A stretch of DNA of 64,000 nucleotides, from positions 310,001-374,000 of the forward strand of contig NZ_VIUE01000002.1 in assembly GCF_007828215.1 (NCBI RefSeq). The letters run 5' to 3'. The translations under genes and the position numbers were made by a program. Numbering within the stretch: position 1 is the stretch's first letter; each line of letters opens with the position of its first letter. This DNA is from Pseudomonas sp. SJZ074. Its GTDB lineage: Bacteria > Pseudomonadota > Gammaproteobacteria > Pseudomonadales > Pseudomonadaceae. This document shows positions 9,144-17,759 of this stretch, piece after piece. The notes beneath the pieces are model-generated. The model was not told the origin of the DNA. It worked only from the letters and a program-made list of their open reading frames with translations, and did not search any database.

Positions 9144-9356
9144 GTAATAAGTCCCGCTGGATCCGCCTCCCTCAGTCACTCGCACAACCGCAGATATGAA
9201 AACTCAGCGTCATGGCGCAACGGATCTCCCCTTGTCGGGAGAAAGCAAAAACCGTGGTCGAGGCGACAGTCACTTGCGGTTGAAAGAATAGCGAGTGCTT
9301 GGGGGACGGCAGGAAAAGTACGCGGGCGATCTGAGTCGCTCGGTTATCAGTGGCAA

Positions 9357-10412
9357 TCAGCGCCCTGTACGTTTGATACCTATACGAAAACCGCTGCGCA
9401 GACACAGCGCCGGATCAACCATGGCGAAATAATCTTCCTGCGCGGTATTGTCCAGAAATCTGGAAATACGATTGAACACCGTCGGATCGCGCAGGGCTCC
9501 ATTGTGGCCCTTTCCTTCGGTTATGATCAGCTTGCTTTTATCCAGTGCGTAGTTAAGTACCATGGCTTCTTCCAAGTCGATACTCACGTCTCCCTTATCA
9601 TGCAATATCAGCACCGGCTGTTTAATTTTTGCAATGAGCTCCGGCCCGATTTTATCCGGGTGTACGCCGTACCGTAGCTGATAGAGCCTTTTCATCGACA
9701 TCGCAATGTTGCGCGGTAGTTTATTGTTAAGCACATAATTATCCAGGACCTCACCAAAACTGCAGGGGCTACTGATCAAGATCATTCTCTTGAGTAACAA
9801 TCCCTGGAGTGCGGCCATGCACCCTACCAACCCGCCGGAGGAGTGCCCGACCACCACCGAGAAAGGACCGTATTGTCGCTCGATATCGATGACCGCCCTG
9901 GAGAGATCGTAGAAAGACACACCCTTGCCCGGGGATACGCCATGGGCTGGCAGATCAGGCACAAAAACACTGTACCCCTTTGCCTGCAAGCGCTGGGCAA
10001 GGTGCCTGAGCATGATGCCTCGCCCATCCCAGCCATGCAGTAGCAAGACTTTCTCTGCTTGCTTCGCGGATTGAGGGTAAATGAACATTTTTACGAAGGT
10101 CTGCCGCCAAGTGAAATTTTCCTGTTGGCATTGGCTGAGCAGTATCATCTCGGCGGGTTTATAGGGCAACGGTCGGGTCTTTTCAAACAGGCGCAATGCG
10201 CACATCGCTGAAAGATAAGAAGACATCATGTTCAACGAGTAGAGATCGAACAACCTTATTAAACGGCACACACGAACATAGTGAGTCGTTGGCCGGACAC
10301 GGGCCTTCATCAACAATTTCGGCCGACGTCGCAATACCACCAGCACGCGAAAGTAATTTTGGTGAATCAGCGACACTATCAGCAACAACGGATAGATCGC
10401 GCTAAATAACAT
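9357..10412 (-). CDS. Membrane-anchored alpha/beta hydrolase
   Basis: An N-terminal hydrophobic stretch (MLFSAIYPLLLIVSLI) suggests a membrane anchor. The hydrolase core has VLLLHGWDGRG (oxyanion region), the nucleophile elbow GHSSGG, an acid candidate in HDKGDVSID and catalytic His in GKGHNGAL. It is the last gene of the KAS III/ACP operon; ATG 10412 follows GGGAG and overlaps the MATE gene by 11 bases. In such an operon it could release the acyl product from the carrier, act as thioesterase or lactonase, or protect the producer; the sequence does not decide. Confidence 0.8.
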   Translation of the reverse strand: MLFSAIYPLLLIVSLIHQNYFRVLVVLRRRPKLLMKARVRPTTHYVRVCRLIRLFDLYSLNMMSSYLSAMCALRLFEKTRPLPYKPAEMILLSQCQQENFTWRQTFVKMFIYPQSAKQAEKVLLLHGWDGRGIMLRHLAQRLQAKGYSVFVPDLPAHGVSPGKGVSFYDLSRAVIDIERQYGPFSVVVGHSSGGLVGCMAALQGLLLKRMILISSPCSFGEVLDNYVLNNKLPRNIAMSMKRLYQLRYGVHPDKIGPELIAKIKQPVLILHDKGDVSIDLEEAMVLNYALDKSKLIITEGKGHNGALRDPTVFNRISRFLDNTAQEDYFAMVDPALCLRSGFRIGIKRTGR

Positions 10413-11754
10413 GTTCGCTCCCGATTTTATTTGCCAGCCGCCAGTATTCGTTGGCAAAGGCCAAGAAATTAATCGCACTGAACGTGATGATGATACTCAT
10501 GATGGCATTCAAGCTAGAGAAGCGATCCCAACCGACCAATAAAACGATCACCATGAGCAACTCGATGATCACCGTCAGAATCAGCACCCGACGCGCCTGG
10601 TCAAGTTGCTCAAGTAAAGCTTGCAACGACGCCACGAATGCCGTGAGGAAGAACGTCGGTAATAAAATCAGCATCATCTGTTGACTGGCGTCCCTGATCG
10701 TCCCGTTGCCTGAAAGAATGCCGATCAACGCGTCCTCACTCAGGTAGACCCCGACGGTGAGCACGGCATAAAGCCCGCCAATGAACATCAGTCCGCGATG
10801 CAAGAGTCGCCTCAAGCCCTCGCCGCTACTGATTGTCAGACGCTGGTTTACCAAAATCGCCAGAGCAGAGCCGCATGCCACGGCGGGAATGACAATGAAC
10901 ATCCTGATCTTGGTAATGATCAGGAACGCGGCGACATATTGCTCACCCAATGTTCCAATCAGGGGAAACACCAGCAATGAACTGAAGAACACCACGATAA
11001 AAGATACGAAGATCGGCAGGCCAACCAACTGAAGCAGCCCTTTCAATCGGGCAAGGAACGCATGCGGACGATCGTCCTGCTGCTGACGACCGACACGCCA
11101 CACCAGCAATGTCGCAACGGGCATCAACAGGCCGGACGCCAAGGCATTGGCCACGATGATGGAATAGAAGCCCAAGCCGTAGACGTGGTAACTGATGTAG
11201 CAAATACCGGCGTTCAGGACAATATAGGCAATGACTAGAAACATGCTCAACGTGCTCTTGCCCTGCCCTCGCAAGGCGCTGTTGCACATTTCCAGATGAA
11301 TGAACGGCAAGATCGAAAGGAAGTAGAGGGGAAGCGCTTCCTGATAAAAGCCCCCACCGGATACAGGCAGCAGCTTCTCCAGCCAAGGTGCGCAGAGTGC
11401 GATCGCACCACTGAGCAAGGCCACGACCAAGATACCCAGCACAGACAAAATGGACGTGGCTACCAGTACTTTCTGCCTTGACCAAAGGTTCAGCGACCTT
11501 GCACTGAATACCTGGTTAGTGATCGCCAGGCACTCGAGAATAGCCAGGAACAAAAAGCTGAATGGTTGGATCATCGACAACCAGTAAATCGACGTTGTCT
11601 CGGCGCCATGCCCCAAAATAGCGGTTTGGATGTTCTGTGAAAAAGACACAGCGACGGCAACGACAATCATTGGCCAGGCAAGCTTGAGCAGGTCCGCAAT
11701 ATCCCTGCTTGCTCCCTGGCGCTGCGACAGGGTCAGGTCCGGTGATGTGTTCAC
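10402..11754 (-). CDS. MATE-family multidrug/metabolite exporter
   Basis: The 450-residue polytopic protein has about 12 membrane helices in two six-helix halves, with the MATE start pattern LLKLAWPMIVVAVAVSFSQNI and an RGQGKSTLSMF loop after helix 4. It should export an organic molecule using a sodium or proton gradient. Its ATG overlaps the stop of the dehydrogenase-like gene by 4 bases, indicating translational coupling, so its cargo is probably the product of this operon. Confidence 0.85.
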   Translation of the reverse strand: MNTSPDLTLSQRQGASRDIADLLKLAWPMIVVAVAVSFSQNIQTAILGHGAETTSIYWLSMIQPFSFLFLAILECLAITNQVFSARSLNLWSRQKVLVATSILSVLGILVVALLSGAIALCAPWLEKLLPVSGGGFYQEALPLYFLSILPFIHLEMCNSALRGQGKSTLSMFLVIAYIVLNAGICYISYHVYGLGFYSIIVANALASGLLMPVATLLVWRVGRQQQDDRPHAFLARLKGLLQLVGLPIFVSFIVVFFSSLLVFPLIGTLGEQYVAAFLIITKIRMFIVIPAVACGSALAILVNQRLTISSGEGLRRLLHRGLMFIGGLYAVLTVGVYLSEDALIGILSGNGTIRDASQQMMLILLPTFFLTAFVASLQALLEQLDQARRVLILTVIIELLMVIVLLVGWDRFSSLNAIMSIIITFSAINFLAFANEYWRLANKIGSEHVI

Positions 11755-12395
11755 AGGGCCTCCCCCACGCTTGCGTGCCGTGGCAGGGTGTAATGCCTCG
11801 TCGTTTTACCATGCAGGCTGTAAATCATCATCGAGAGATAAGACAGCGTGTGCGTCGCGCCCAACAAATAGCCGTGGCCTCCCATCAGTTTTTCCGCCCT
11901 GTTGGCCAACTGGGTGATTTGCCACTGGTCTTGTTCGGCGTCTTGAAAGTCCTGCGCGGCGATGCGCATTTCCCATTGCAACATCAGTAGGCTGCACTGG
12001 CTGCTCACGTCGGCAAACTCGGCCTTAATCAACTGATGCTGGGTGGTTTTCACACCAAAGCTGCGGCGCGCTGACAGATGCGTCCAACTCATGCCCAACA
12101 TGCGCGTCAGCAGTCCCAAGCGGGCCGCGACGGAGATAATCAGGCAAGTGTCATCGACGACCGTTGCCTGCTCCGCTCCCAGGTATCGAAGATCCAGGCC
12201 AAGCGAGGCAAGTACCCGATCTGCCGGCCCGGACTGGCCGGCAGCGTCATCCCGCTCGAACGGCATGAGTTGATATCCTTGGCTGAATACCGGCTTGGTC
12301 TGATCGGGTAAGCCAACGCGCAATAGCCGCAAGGCTTCTGCGGGCTCATGGTCCGCAAACAGCTGATAAGTTCGGTTAAACGGCCCATCAGGCAT
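11751..12395 (-). CDS. Stand-alone C-terminal domain of an acyl-CoA dehydrogenase
   Basis: The 214-residue protein resembles only the helical C-terminal half of the acyl-CoA dehydrogenase family: SARRSFGVKTTQHQLIKAEFADV corresponds to the RxxFG...Q FAD-contact helix, and KLMGGHGYL to the GGxGY motif. The N-terminal helical and beta domains are absent. ATG 12395 has a GGAG site and overlaps the carrier-protein gene by 8 bases, so it appears to be an intact gene, not debris. It may act on the carrier-bound acyl chain as oxidase, desaturase or non-redox protein; FAD binding is uncertain given the missing half. Confidence 0.65.
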   Translation of the reverse strand: MPDGPFNRTYQLFADHEPAEALRLLRVGLPDQTKPVFSQGYQLMPFERDDAAGQSGPADRVLASLGLDLRYLGAEQATVVDDTCLIISVAARLGLLTRMLGMSWTHLSARRSFGVKTTQHQLIKAEFADVSSQCSLLMLQWEMRIAAQDFQDAEQDQWQITQLANRAEKLMGGHGYLLGATHTLSYLSMMIYSLHGKTTRHYTLPRHASVGEAL

Positions 12396-12648
12396 ACGCA
12401 CTCTCCAGCTGCAGGTGCTGCCCAATCCAACTGATCAACTTGCCAACGGTGGTAAATGCATCCTGATTGATCTGATCCGGATCAAACATCAGCCCAGGGA
12501 CTTTTTCCTCAAGCGTCAGTAAAAACTGAACGAACAATACCGAATCCAGGTCCAGGTCTTCGTTGAAATCCGTTTCCAGCCCAACCGACACGGTCGAAGA
12601 CATGACATCATTGAGCGCTTCATTAACTGCTGACAGAAGATTTGACAT
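12388..12648 (-). CDS. Acyl carrier protein
   Basis: This 86-residue acidic protein has the carrier-protein fold pattern, with DLDLDSVLFVQFLLTLEEKV around the phosphopantetheine-attachment Ser in DSV (about residue 38). It should hold a growing or modified acyl chain as a thioester. ATG 12648 is chosen for its GAGG ribosome site and normal ACP length; it overlaps the KAS III gene by 26 bases. It is unlikely to be the housekeeping AcpP, which lies with fatty-acid genes and has DSLD at the site. The phosphopantetheinyl transferase at 316-999 is its plausible activator. Confidence 0.85.
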   Translation of the reverse strand: MSNLLSAVNEALNDVMSSTVSVGLETDFNEDLDLDSVLFVQFLLTLEEKVPGLMFDPDQINQDAFTTVGKLISWIGQHLQLESAYA

Positions 12649-13690
12649 GTAGAACCTCGCTATTTTCATTTTTCTCAATTAAAACGCATGAAAGCGTAAC
12701 CCCCATGCCCATGGTCAGGCAGAGAATTTTCTTTCCCGTGAAGTCTTCCAACAAGCCAGACAAGTTAAATAGAACGTCTGAGCAATAAGCATGTCCGTAC
12801 TCAGCGACATGCCTGGTAAACAGGATGCCTTTGAAATTCAATTTTTCGACAACTCTTTCAAGCATCGGCAAGTCCAGATTGCACGGAACGATGGCATCGA
12901 TGCTATCAGCGGGAATGTTGAACTTATCCAGCACGGAGAGGTAAAAATCATGATATTCCTGCTCCAGCGATGCATATAATTCGCGCCGGCGCGCGGCAGA
13001 TTCATGCCGATGATTGTCATAAAATGAGGACATGTGTTTTACCGCCGTATGGGTCAAATACCATTGGGCGGGACCCGCATTGAGCAGCATCGCAGCCGGT
13101 ATTTCAGCCAATACACTGTTATCCAGTCGATTGACAGCACTGTGAAAAGCCTTTTCCCCCGTAAGAAGAATCATTGGCTCGCCGCGCTTGCTCGAACTGT
13201 TTTTTAATAAATGAATCGCTGACAGGGCAGATGAGCAATGATTCAAACTCACACTGAGTACTTCCCAGTGCCCTATCCCGCACGCTTCGGCAACATTCTC
13301 CAGCCAGCGATCATCAAAGAATGTGTTATGCGTTTGTGTTTTGGCATACACCAGGCAACCTTTGACCTCTTTCACCTGTGGGTTTGCAATAACCAATGCG
13401 CACAGCGTATCCACAAGCATCTCGGCGTGGGTTCCGGAAGACATTCCGACGGAGTGCAAAGAATAATAACGCTGTAGTACCTTGCAGGCCCCAGATTTTA
13501 AACCATGAGACTGCTCAAGCGTGCTGAGAGGCTCTAGTGAAATACGACCCGGCAACCAGCATAAATAATTAAGTGGCAGCATAACGTTCCCGCAAAGAAT
13601 ATTTTCAGTGCCTGCATCAATTAGCCACATCGTCCCAGAAACGGATCGGGCTTTTTGCCTAAAATTGCTTAAAGAGGATGTTTTTCCCAT
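12623..13690 (-). CDS. KAS III-like (FabH-family) condensing enzyme, atypical active site
   Basis: The 355-residue thiolase-fold protein is the first gene of the biosynthetic operon. The nucleophile Cys is kept (VSLNHCSSALSAIHLL, about residue 152). By manual alignment the FabH PHQAN motif is replaced by VPCNLD, so the His is a Cys, and the YGNTSAA motif reads YGHAYCS, so the Asn is a His. This differs from standard decarboxylating FabH and suggests acyl transfer or an altered condensation, as in specialised FabH relatives of secondary metabolism. ATG 13690 has a GGGA site; it lies in an inverted repeat that could control it. Confidence 0.75.
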   Translation of the reverse strand: MGKTSSLSNFRQKARSVSGTMWLIDAGTENILCGNVMLPLNYLCWLPGRISLEPLSTLEQSHGLKSGACKVLQRYYSLHSVGMSSGTHAEMLVDTLCALVIANPQVKEVKGCLVYAKTQTHNTFFDDRWLENVAEACGIGHWEVLSVSLNHCSSALSAIHLLKNSSSKRGEPMILLTGEKAFHSAVNRLDNSVLAEIPAAMLLNAGPAQWYLTHTAVKHMSSFYDNHRHESAARRRELYASLEQEYHDFYLSVLDKFNIPADSIDAIVPCNLDLPMLERVVEKLNFKGILFTRHVAEYGHAYCSDVLFNLSGLLEDFTGKKILCLTMGMGVTLSCVLIEKNENSEVLHVKSSVSS

Positions 13691-13711
13691 TTGCAGGTCC
13701 CACAAATGGGA
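13685..13711. promoter_or_regulatory. Inverted repeat over the KAS III translation start
   Basis: Perfect 9-bp arms TCCCATTTG (13685-13693) and CAAATGGGA (13703-13711) are separated by 9 bp. The left arm includes the start codon of the KAS III-like gene. The outer TCCC...GGGA bases recall the repeats at 8384-8439, though the spacing differs. It could be an operator or an mRNA hairpin limiting translation. Confidence 0.45.
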
Positions 13712-13752
13712 TTTCTACCGGCGTTCAACGGGGTTTAGGGGGGGACGAAAAG

Positions 13753-14060
13753 TCACCGGTGCGCGCTGAGCTGGAAGAACCGGTACTGTGGCGCCGCAAT
13801 CGCGACATGACGATCACAGTGCGTTCCGACGTGAAGGATGGAGAACAGAACCGGGTGTATCGGCGACGCGGCAAATCCGGCCGTTACTCAAGGAGGTCGA
13901 AGCCAAACTGCCGACCGGTTATCGCATCGACGCGGGTGGCGCGGTTGCAGAACTTTCCCGCATGTGGATGATGACGCCGACGGCGCTTGCCACTGTGCTT
14001 TCGATCCCGCTCACACGCAGGGTGTTCTGGGGCCCGATGGCAATTGCGATCACCGCCTCC
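13753..14060 (+). pseudogene. Remnant of an RND efflux-pump transporter
   Basis: Fragments of an AcrB/MexB-like inner-membrane pump are readable in two frames. First comes VRAELEEPVLWRRNRDMTITV, then after a frameshift EAKLPTGYRIDAGGAVAEL, then after a deletion the segment IPLTRRVFWGPMAIAIT from near the C-terminus. These pieces are in the right order but most of the gene is lost. It marks an old rearrangement at the border of the biosynthetic region. Confidence 0.7.
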
Positions 14061-14323
14061 CTGCGAATCCAGTTCCAGAGAGCACGATGCAAAACCTCCA
14101 CTCCTTATGCATGTCGCGACTGATCGCGAAAAAGCAGATCGATGTCTATGATGTAAAACTATGAAGTCCTCCTAACTGCAGGACCTCATGTCGAAGGAGT
14201 TTCAGTGATCGTGGTGCTGATGACGTCGAGCTGCCGGTCGTGGTCGGAGATCGCATCATCCAACGCAAAACGTTATAGCCATAAAGCTACACCTGGAGAT
14301 GCAGAAATAGAAGGAGCTTGCCG

Positions 14324-15496
14324 ATGAACTTGCAGGAATGGAAAAACTGGCTTGCATTATGTAAATTTTATTATCTGGGAACTGATCAGAATTTCGCCTG
14401 CAGCAAGGCAGAAGATCGCACAGCCTATAGAGTCATTCAACTTCACAAACTGAAATATTTTGAGATTCTTGCTGCTTTGGGGAGCGTGATAAGGCCTAAC
14501 ATGAGTACTGATCTGGACTTGCTGGTGCATGATGCCACCGCAAATCCCAACATCCCTCCTCTCCTGGGGTTGTACAATTTTGTAGGGCGAGTAGTTCTAT
14601 TTGGGAAAACCTTGCACGTACAAACGTACGCCCCTGCATCGGAGGGGCACCTGAAGAGCAAGTTTTTTATTCCTTCGACAAAAACAGAAAATATCGTACA
14701 AGCGCTTCCTATTCCTACACATAAAAAGCTTGAAATCAATTCTTCTTTTTCAATGATGGATCTCGCCAGCACGGATGAGAGCTATGTAAATGTACCTCGC
14801 CTTTACATGTGCGCGGCTTTTGCACTTCTTCATAACCAGACTAAACTGGGCGGCAAACTGGGTGACTACAACGTAGCTGCGCTACTGGTGGCGAAAAATG
14901 GAGAAATCATAAGCTATGGTTTGAATAAATCCGGCACCAACAGGCTTTTTCATGCCGAGGTGTGCTGTCTATACAACTATTTTGTGAATTCTTCAGTCGA
15001 AATCCCGGACGACAGCCACTTATTCGTCACTTTAAAACCCTGCTTAATGTGCGCTAGCTTCTTGGCGCATTATGCAAAAAATGTCAGGGGATTCAAAATA
15101 TATTATGCGCACACCGATCCAGGGGCAAACGAGACCTGCCTCGAAAGAGCGAATATGTTTGTAGAAAAGCTCGGAAACAACGGCGGCAAGCCATTGAAAT
15201 TAATAAAAAAAGATTTTTCTAGCGGCAAAATTATCAAATACAGCGTGAGCGATCATCTAGACGCCAACATCAAAACAAAAATCATAACATCGCTTCGGAA
15301 TTACAGTTGGCTGTACAAGAACTGTAATGACCTGCTTATAGCCAAGAAGGCAAAATACGATAGCGACTCATCATTAAAGCCGGTGGCAATGGCTTTAAAA
15401 CAAATAAATGATTTCCTCGCCTTTTTGCAGATAGATAATTTCAACTCAAATTGGCATGATTTTTTGAACATTGATTGGGGCGATATGGATATCTGA
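14324..15496 (+). CDS. Bd3614-like nucleic-acid/nucleoside deaminase
   Basis: The 390-residue protein has a cytidine-deaminase-superfamily zinc site: His210-Ala-Glu212 in LFHAEVCCLY and a Pro-Cys240-Leu-Met-Cys243 motif. The roughly 150-residue N-terminal region and a C-terminal tail fit my memory of the Bd3614 deaminase family, proposed from comparative genomics to act on nucleic acids; its substrate is not established. ATG 14324 has an AAGGAG site. The gene is much more AT-rich than its neighbours, stands alone, and abuts a pseudogene, all signs of horizontal transfer. It could be a defence or toxin-like gene; no immunity gene is evident. Confidence 0.7.
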   Translation: MNLQEWKNWLALCKFYYLGTDQNFACSKAEDRTAYRVIQLHKLKYFEILAALGSVIRPNMSTDLDLLVHDATANPNIPPLLGLYNFVGRVVLFGKTLHVQTYAPASEGHLKSKFFIPSTKTENIVQALPIPTHKKLEINSSFSMMDLASTDESYVNVPRLYMCAAFALLHNQTKLGGKLGDYNVAALLVAKNGEIISYGLNKSGTNRLFHAEVCCLYNYFVNSSVEIPDDSHLFVTLKPCLMCASFLAHYAKNVRGFKIYYAHTDPGANETCLERANMFVEKLGNNGGKPLKLIKKDFSSGKIIKYSVSDHLDANIKTKIITSLRNYSWLYKNCNDLLIAKKAKYDSDSSLKPVAMALKQINDFLAFLQIDNFNSNWHDFLNIDWGDMDI

Positions 15497-15584
15497 CCGG
15501 TAGTCAACAGGTGCGCAATTAGATCCGAACGGGCTGCTCAGATAACGCGCCCGCCCGGCCCGATAGACAAAGGTAATACCGCGC

Positions 15585-16055
15585 TCAGCCCAGCACCGGG
15601 ATCACTCGCGAGGGCTTGACCGATTTGAACGAAAAACTTGAATAGATCTCTTTGACCGCCGGCAAGGTTTGCAGCACCTCTCGCGCAAATTCGCCGAAAG
15701 ACTCCAGGTCTTTCGCCACCACTTCCAGTAGAAAATCGTAGCGTCCGGAAACGTTGTGACAGGCGACGATCTCCGGGATTTCCAATAGGCGCTGTTCGAA
15801 GGATCGGGCCATTTCCTGACTGTGGGACTCCATCATCACGCTGACAAATGCGGTGACGCCGTAGCCGAGCGCCTTTGGCGAAAGAATCGCCTGGTAGCCG
15901 GTAATCACTGCGTTTTCTTCGAGAATTTTCACCCGTCGCCAACACGGCGAAGTGGTCAGGGCCACATGTTCGGCCAGTTCGGCGATGGTCAGCCGGGCGT
16001 TGCCTTGCAGGGCCGCGAGTAGGGCCTTGTCGGTACGATCCAGTTCGCCGGGCAT
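15585..16055 (-). CDS. mdeR: Lrp/AsnC-family regulator of methionine gamma-lyase
   Basis: The 156-residue protein has the Lrp layout: an N-terminal helix-turn-helix (LDRTDKALLAALQGNARLTI ... SPCWRRVKILEE) and a C-terminal ligand-binding/oligomerisation domain. ATG 16055 gives the family-length protein; the longer open frame reads through the intergenic promoter. It is divergent from the methionine gamma-lyase gene, as mdeR is from mdeA in Pseudomonas putida, where it is a positive regulator. The symbol rests on this synteny. Confidence 0.8.
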   Translation of the reverse strand: MPGELDRTDKALLAALQGNARLTIAELAEHVALTTSPCWRRVKILEENAVITGYQAILSPKALGYGVTAFVSVMMESHSQEMARSFEQRLLEIPEIVACHNVSGRYDFLLEVVAKDLESFGEFAREVLQTLPAVKEIYSSFSFKSVKPSRVIPVLG

Positions 16056-16090
16056 GTCTTGCCTCCAAATTGTGTTTTTCGGAGCGTTTA

Positions 16091-16126
16091 TTCCAATTGA
16101 TTGGTTATTTGTGGGCCAATTTGGAA
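16091..16126. promoter_or_regulatory. Likely Lrp-type operator between mdeR and mdeA
   Basis: The divergent intergenic region holds two AT-centred partial palindromes, TTCCAATTGATTGG (16091-16104) and CCAATTTGGAA (16116-16126), about 23 bp apart. They fit the spacing of multimeric Lrp-family binding sites and are placed to control both genes. Binding is inferred. Confidence 0.4.
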
Positions 16127-16179
16127 TTTTTCTTGTAGAGATTGAGCATAGCATTGTAGGAAACACAGGAGCGCTCAAC

Positions 16180-17388
16180 ATGAACAATAAAAAAAATGAA
16201 CTGGGCTTTTCCACCCGCGCCATCCATCACGGCTATAACCCGCTGGACAACAACGGCGCACTGATCCCGCCGATCTACCTGACCTCCACCTTCGCCTTCC
16301 CTACCGTCGAGTACGGCGCCGGTTGTTTCGCCGGCGAAGAATCCGGGCATTTTTACACGCGGATCTCCAACCCCACATTGGCTCTGTTGGAGTCACGCAT
16401 GGCGGCTTTGGAAAACGGCGAGGCGGCGGTGGCCTTCAGCTCCGGCATGGGAGCCATTGCCGCGACCTTTTGGACCCTGCTGCGCCCCGGTGACGAGATC
16501 ATCCTCAACCGTACGTTGTACGGTTGCACCTTCGCCTTGCTGCACCACGGTATCGGCGAGTTTGGCGTCAAGGTGCGCCACGTTGACATGTCCAACCTGG
16601 CCGAACTGCGCGATGCCATCAGTCCTTCGACGCGCATGATCTACTTCGAATCCCCGGCCAATCCGAACATGCAGTTGGTCGACATCTGCGCGGTGGCTAA
16701 GATTGCCCACCATCACCGGAATGTCACCGTCGTGGTCGATAACACCTACTGCACTCCATACCTGCAACGTCCCTTGGAAATGGGTGCGGATGTCGTAGTG
16801 CATTCGGCCACCAAGTACCTCAGTGGCCATGGCGATATCACGGCCGGCATCGTGGTTACCAGTCATTCACTGGCGGACCGCATTCGCCTGCAAGGCCTCA
16901 AGGACCTGACCGGTGCGGTAATGTCGCCTCAGGACGCTTTTCTGCTGATGCGCGGGCTCAAGACCCTGTCACTGCGCATGGAGCGCCATTGCAGCAACGC
17001 CCAGGTGATCGCCGAGTACTTACAAGCGCACCCGGCCGTCGAATGGGTCACTTACCCCGGCCTGCCCTCCTTTGCTCAGTACGACCTGGCGTCGAGGCAG
17101 ATGAAGTTGCCCGGGGGCATGATCGCCTTCGAACTCAAGGGCGGCCTGACCACCGGCCGGCGTTTCATGAACGCACTGGAGTTGTTCGCCCGCGCGGTCA
17201 GCCTGGGAGACGCCGAGTCCCTGGCCCAACATCCAGCCAGCATGACCCATTCCACCTACACGCCTGAAGAGCGTGTGCACCACGGGATTTCCGAGGGGTT
17301 GGTGCGTTTGTCGGTGGGCCTTGAAGACATCGCGGACCTGCTAGCCGACATCGCCCAAGCGCTGGATGCCTGTGCTCAAGGAGGTTGA
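16180..17388 (+). CDS. mdeA: L-methionine gamma-lyase
   Basis: This PLP enzyme converts methionine to methanethiol, ammonia and 2-oxobutyrate. The 402-residue sequence has the Cys/Met-metabolism pattern, with Tyr114 and Cys116 in TLYGCTF; Cys116 is the residue that distinguishes methionine gamma-lyases from cystathionine lyases. The PLP lysine is in [15 protein letters not shown] 16180 has an AGGAG site. Divergent from mdeR. Much of the sequence follows what I recall of P. putida MdeA, so the assignment is firm. It probably supports use of methionine as sulfur, carbon or nitrogen source and releases volatile methanethiol. Confidence 0.95.
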   Translation: MNNKKNELGFSTRAIHHGYNPLDNNGALIPPIYLTSTFAFPTVEYGAGCFAGEESGHFYTRISNPTLALLESRMAALENGEAAVAFSSGMGAIAATFWTLLRPGDEIILNRTLYGCTFALLHHGIGEFGVKVRHVDMSNLAELRDAISPSTRMIYFESPANPNMQLVDICAVAKIAHHHRNVTVVVDNTYCTPYLQRPLEMGADVVVHSATKYLSGHGDITAGIVVTSHSLADRIRLQGLKDLTGAVMSPQDAFLLMRGLKTLSLRMERHCSNAQVIAEYLQAHPAVEWVTYPGLPSFAQYDLASRQMKLPGGMIAFELKGGLTTGRRFMNALELFARAVSLGDAESLAQHPASMTHSTYTPEERVHHGISEGLVRLSVGLEDIADLLADIAQALDACAQGG

Positions 17389-17759
17389 ACATGCCCCACC
17401 GCTTATCCCCCTCGTGGACTATCACGCCGTTGAGCATGGCGCCCCACCAAACTGCGTGATCAATTTTCCGCTGCATAGTTGACCAAGGCACCGCACCCTG
17501 TGCACTATCGAGCAGTTCCTCTTCGCAACGGATCAACCATGATTCTCACCACTGACCACATGCTGTTTGCCAAGGGCCTCTGCGCCCAGGCATGCGCATG
17601 CGTGTCCGTTGCCAAGAAATCCAAGAAACAGCCGCTCATTTGACCGGGGCGCTGTCCCGTCAGATGAGCTGACAGGACAGATAGCGCCAGGCCTCCTCCC
17701 CGCTTGATTCCCATCCCCTCCTCTGACGTCGACTAATCGGTCTGCCTGAGGAGTAATGC
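17389..17759 (+). other. Stretch without a convincing gene
   Basis: Between mdeA and the DapA-family gene I find no supported coding region. A 34-codon frame starting at 17539 has no recognisable family. The region should hold the mdeA terminator and the promoter of the next gene, but I see no strong hairpin with a T run. Confidence 0.4.

Noticed and set aside
9172..9405. 77-codon minus-strand frame downstream of the AraC-type gene
   Set aside because: It overlaps the hydrolase end in another frame and shows no family or ribosome site.
12388..12648. Housekeeping AcpP
   Set aside because: Carrier site reads DSV in a divergent context, and the gene lies in a KAS III/MATE operon rather than in the fab cluster.
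17539..17643. 34-codon frame with several Cys residues after mdeA
   Set aside because: Too short, no conserved motif recognised, and no clear ribosome site.
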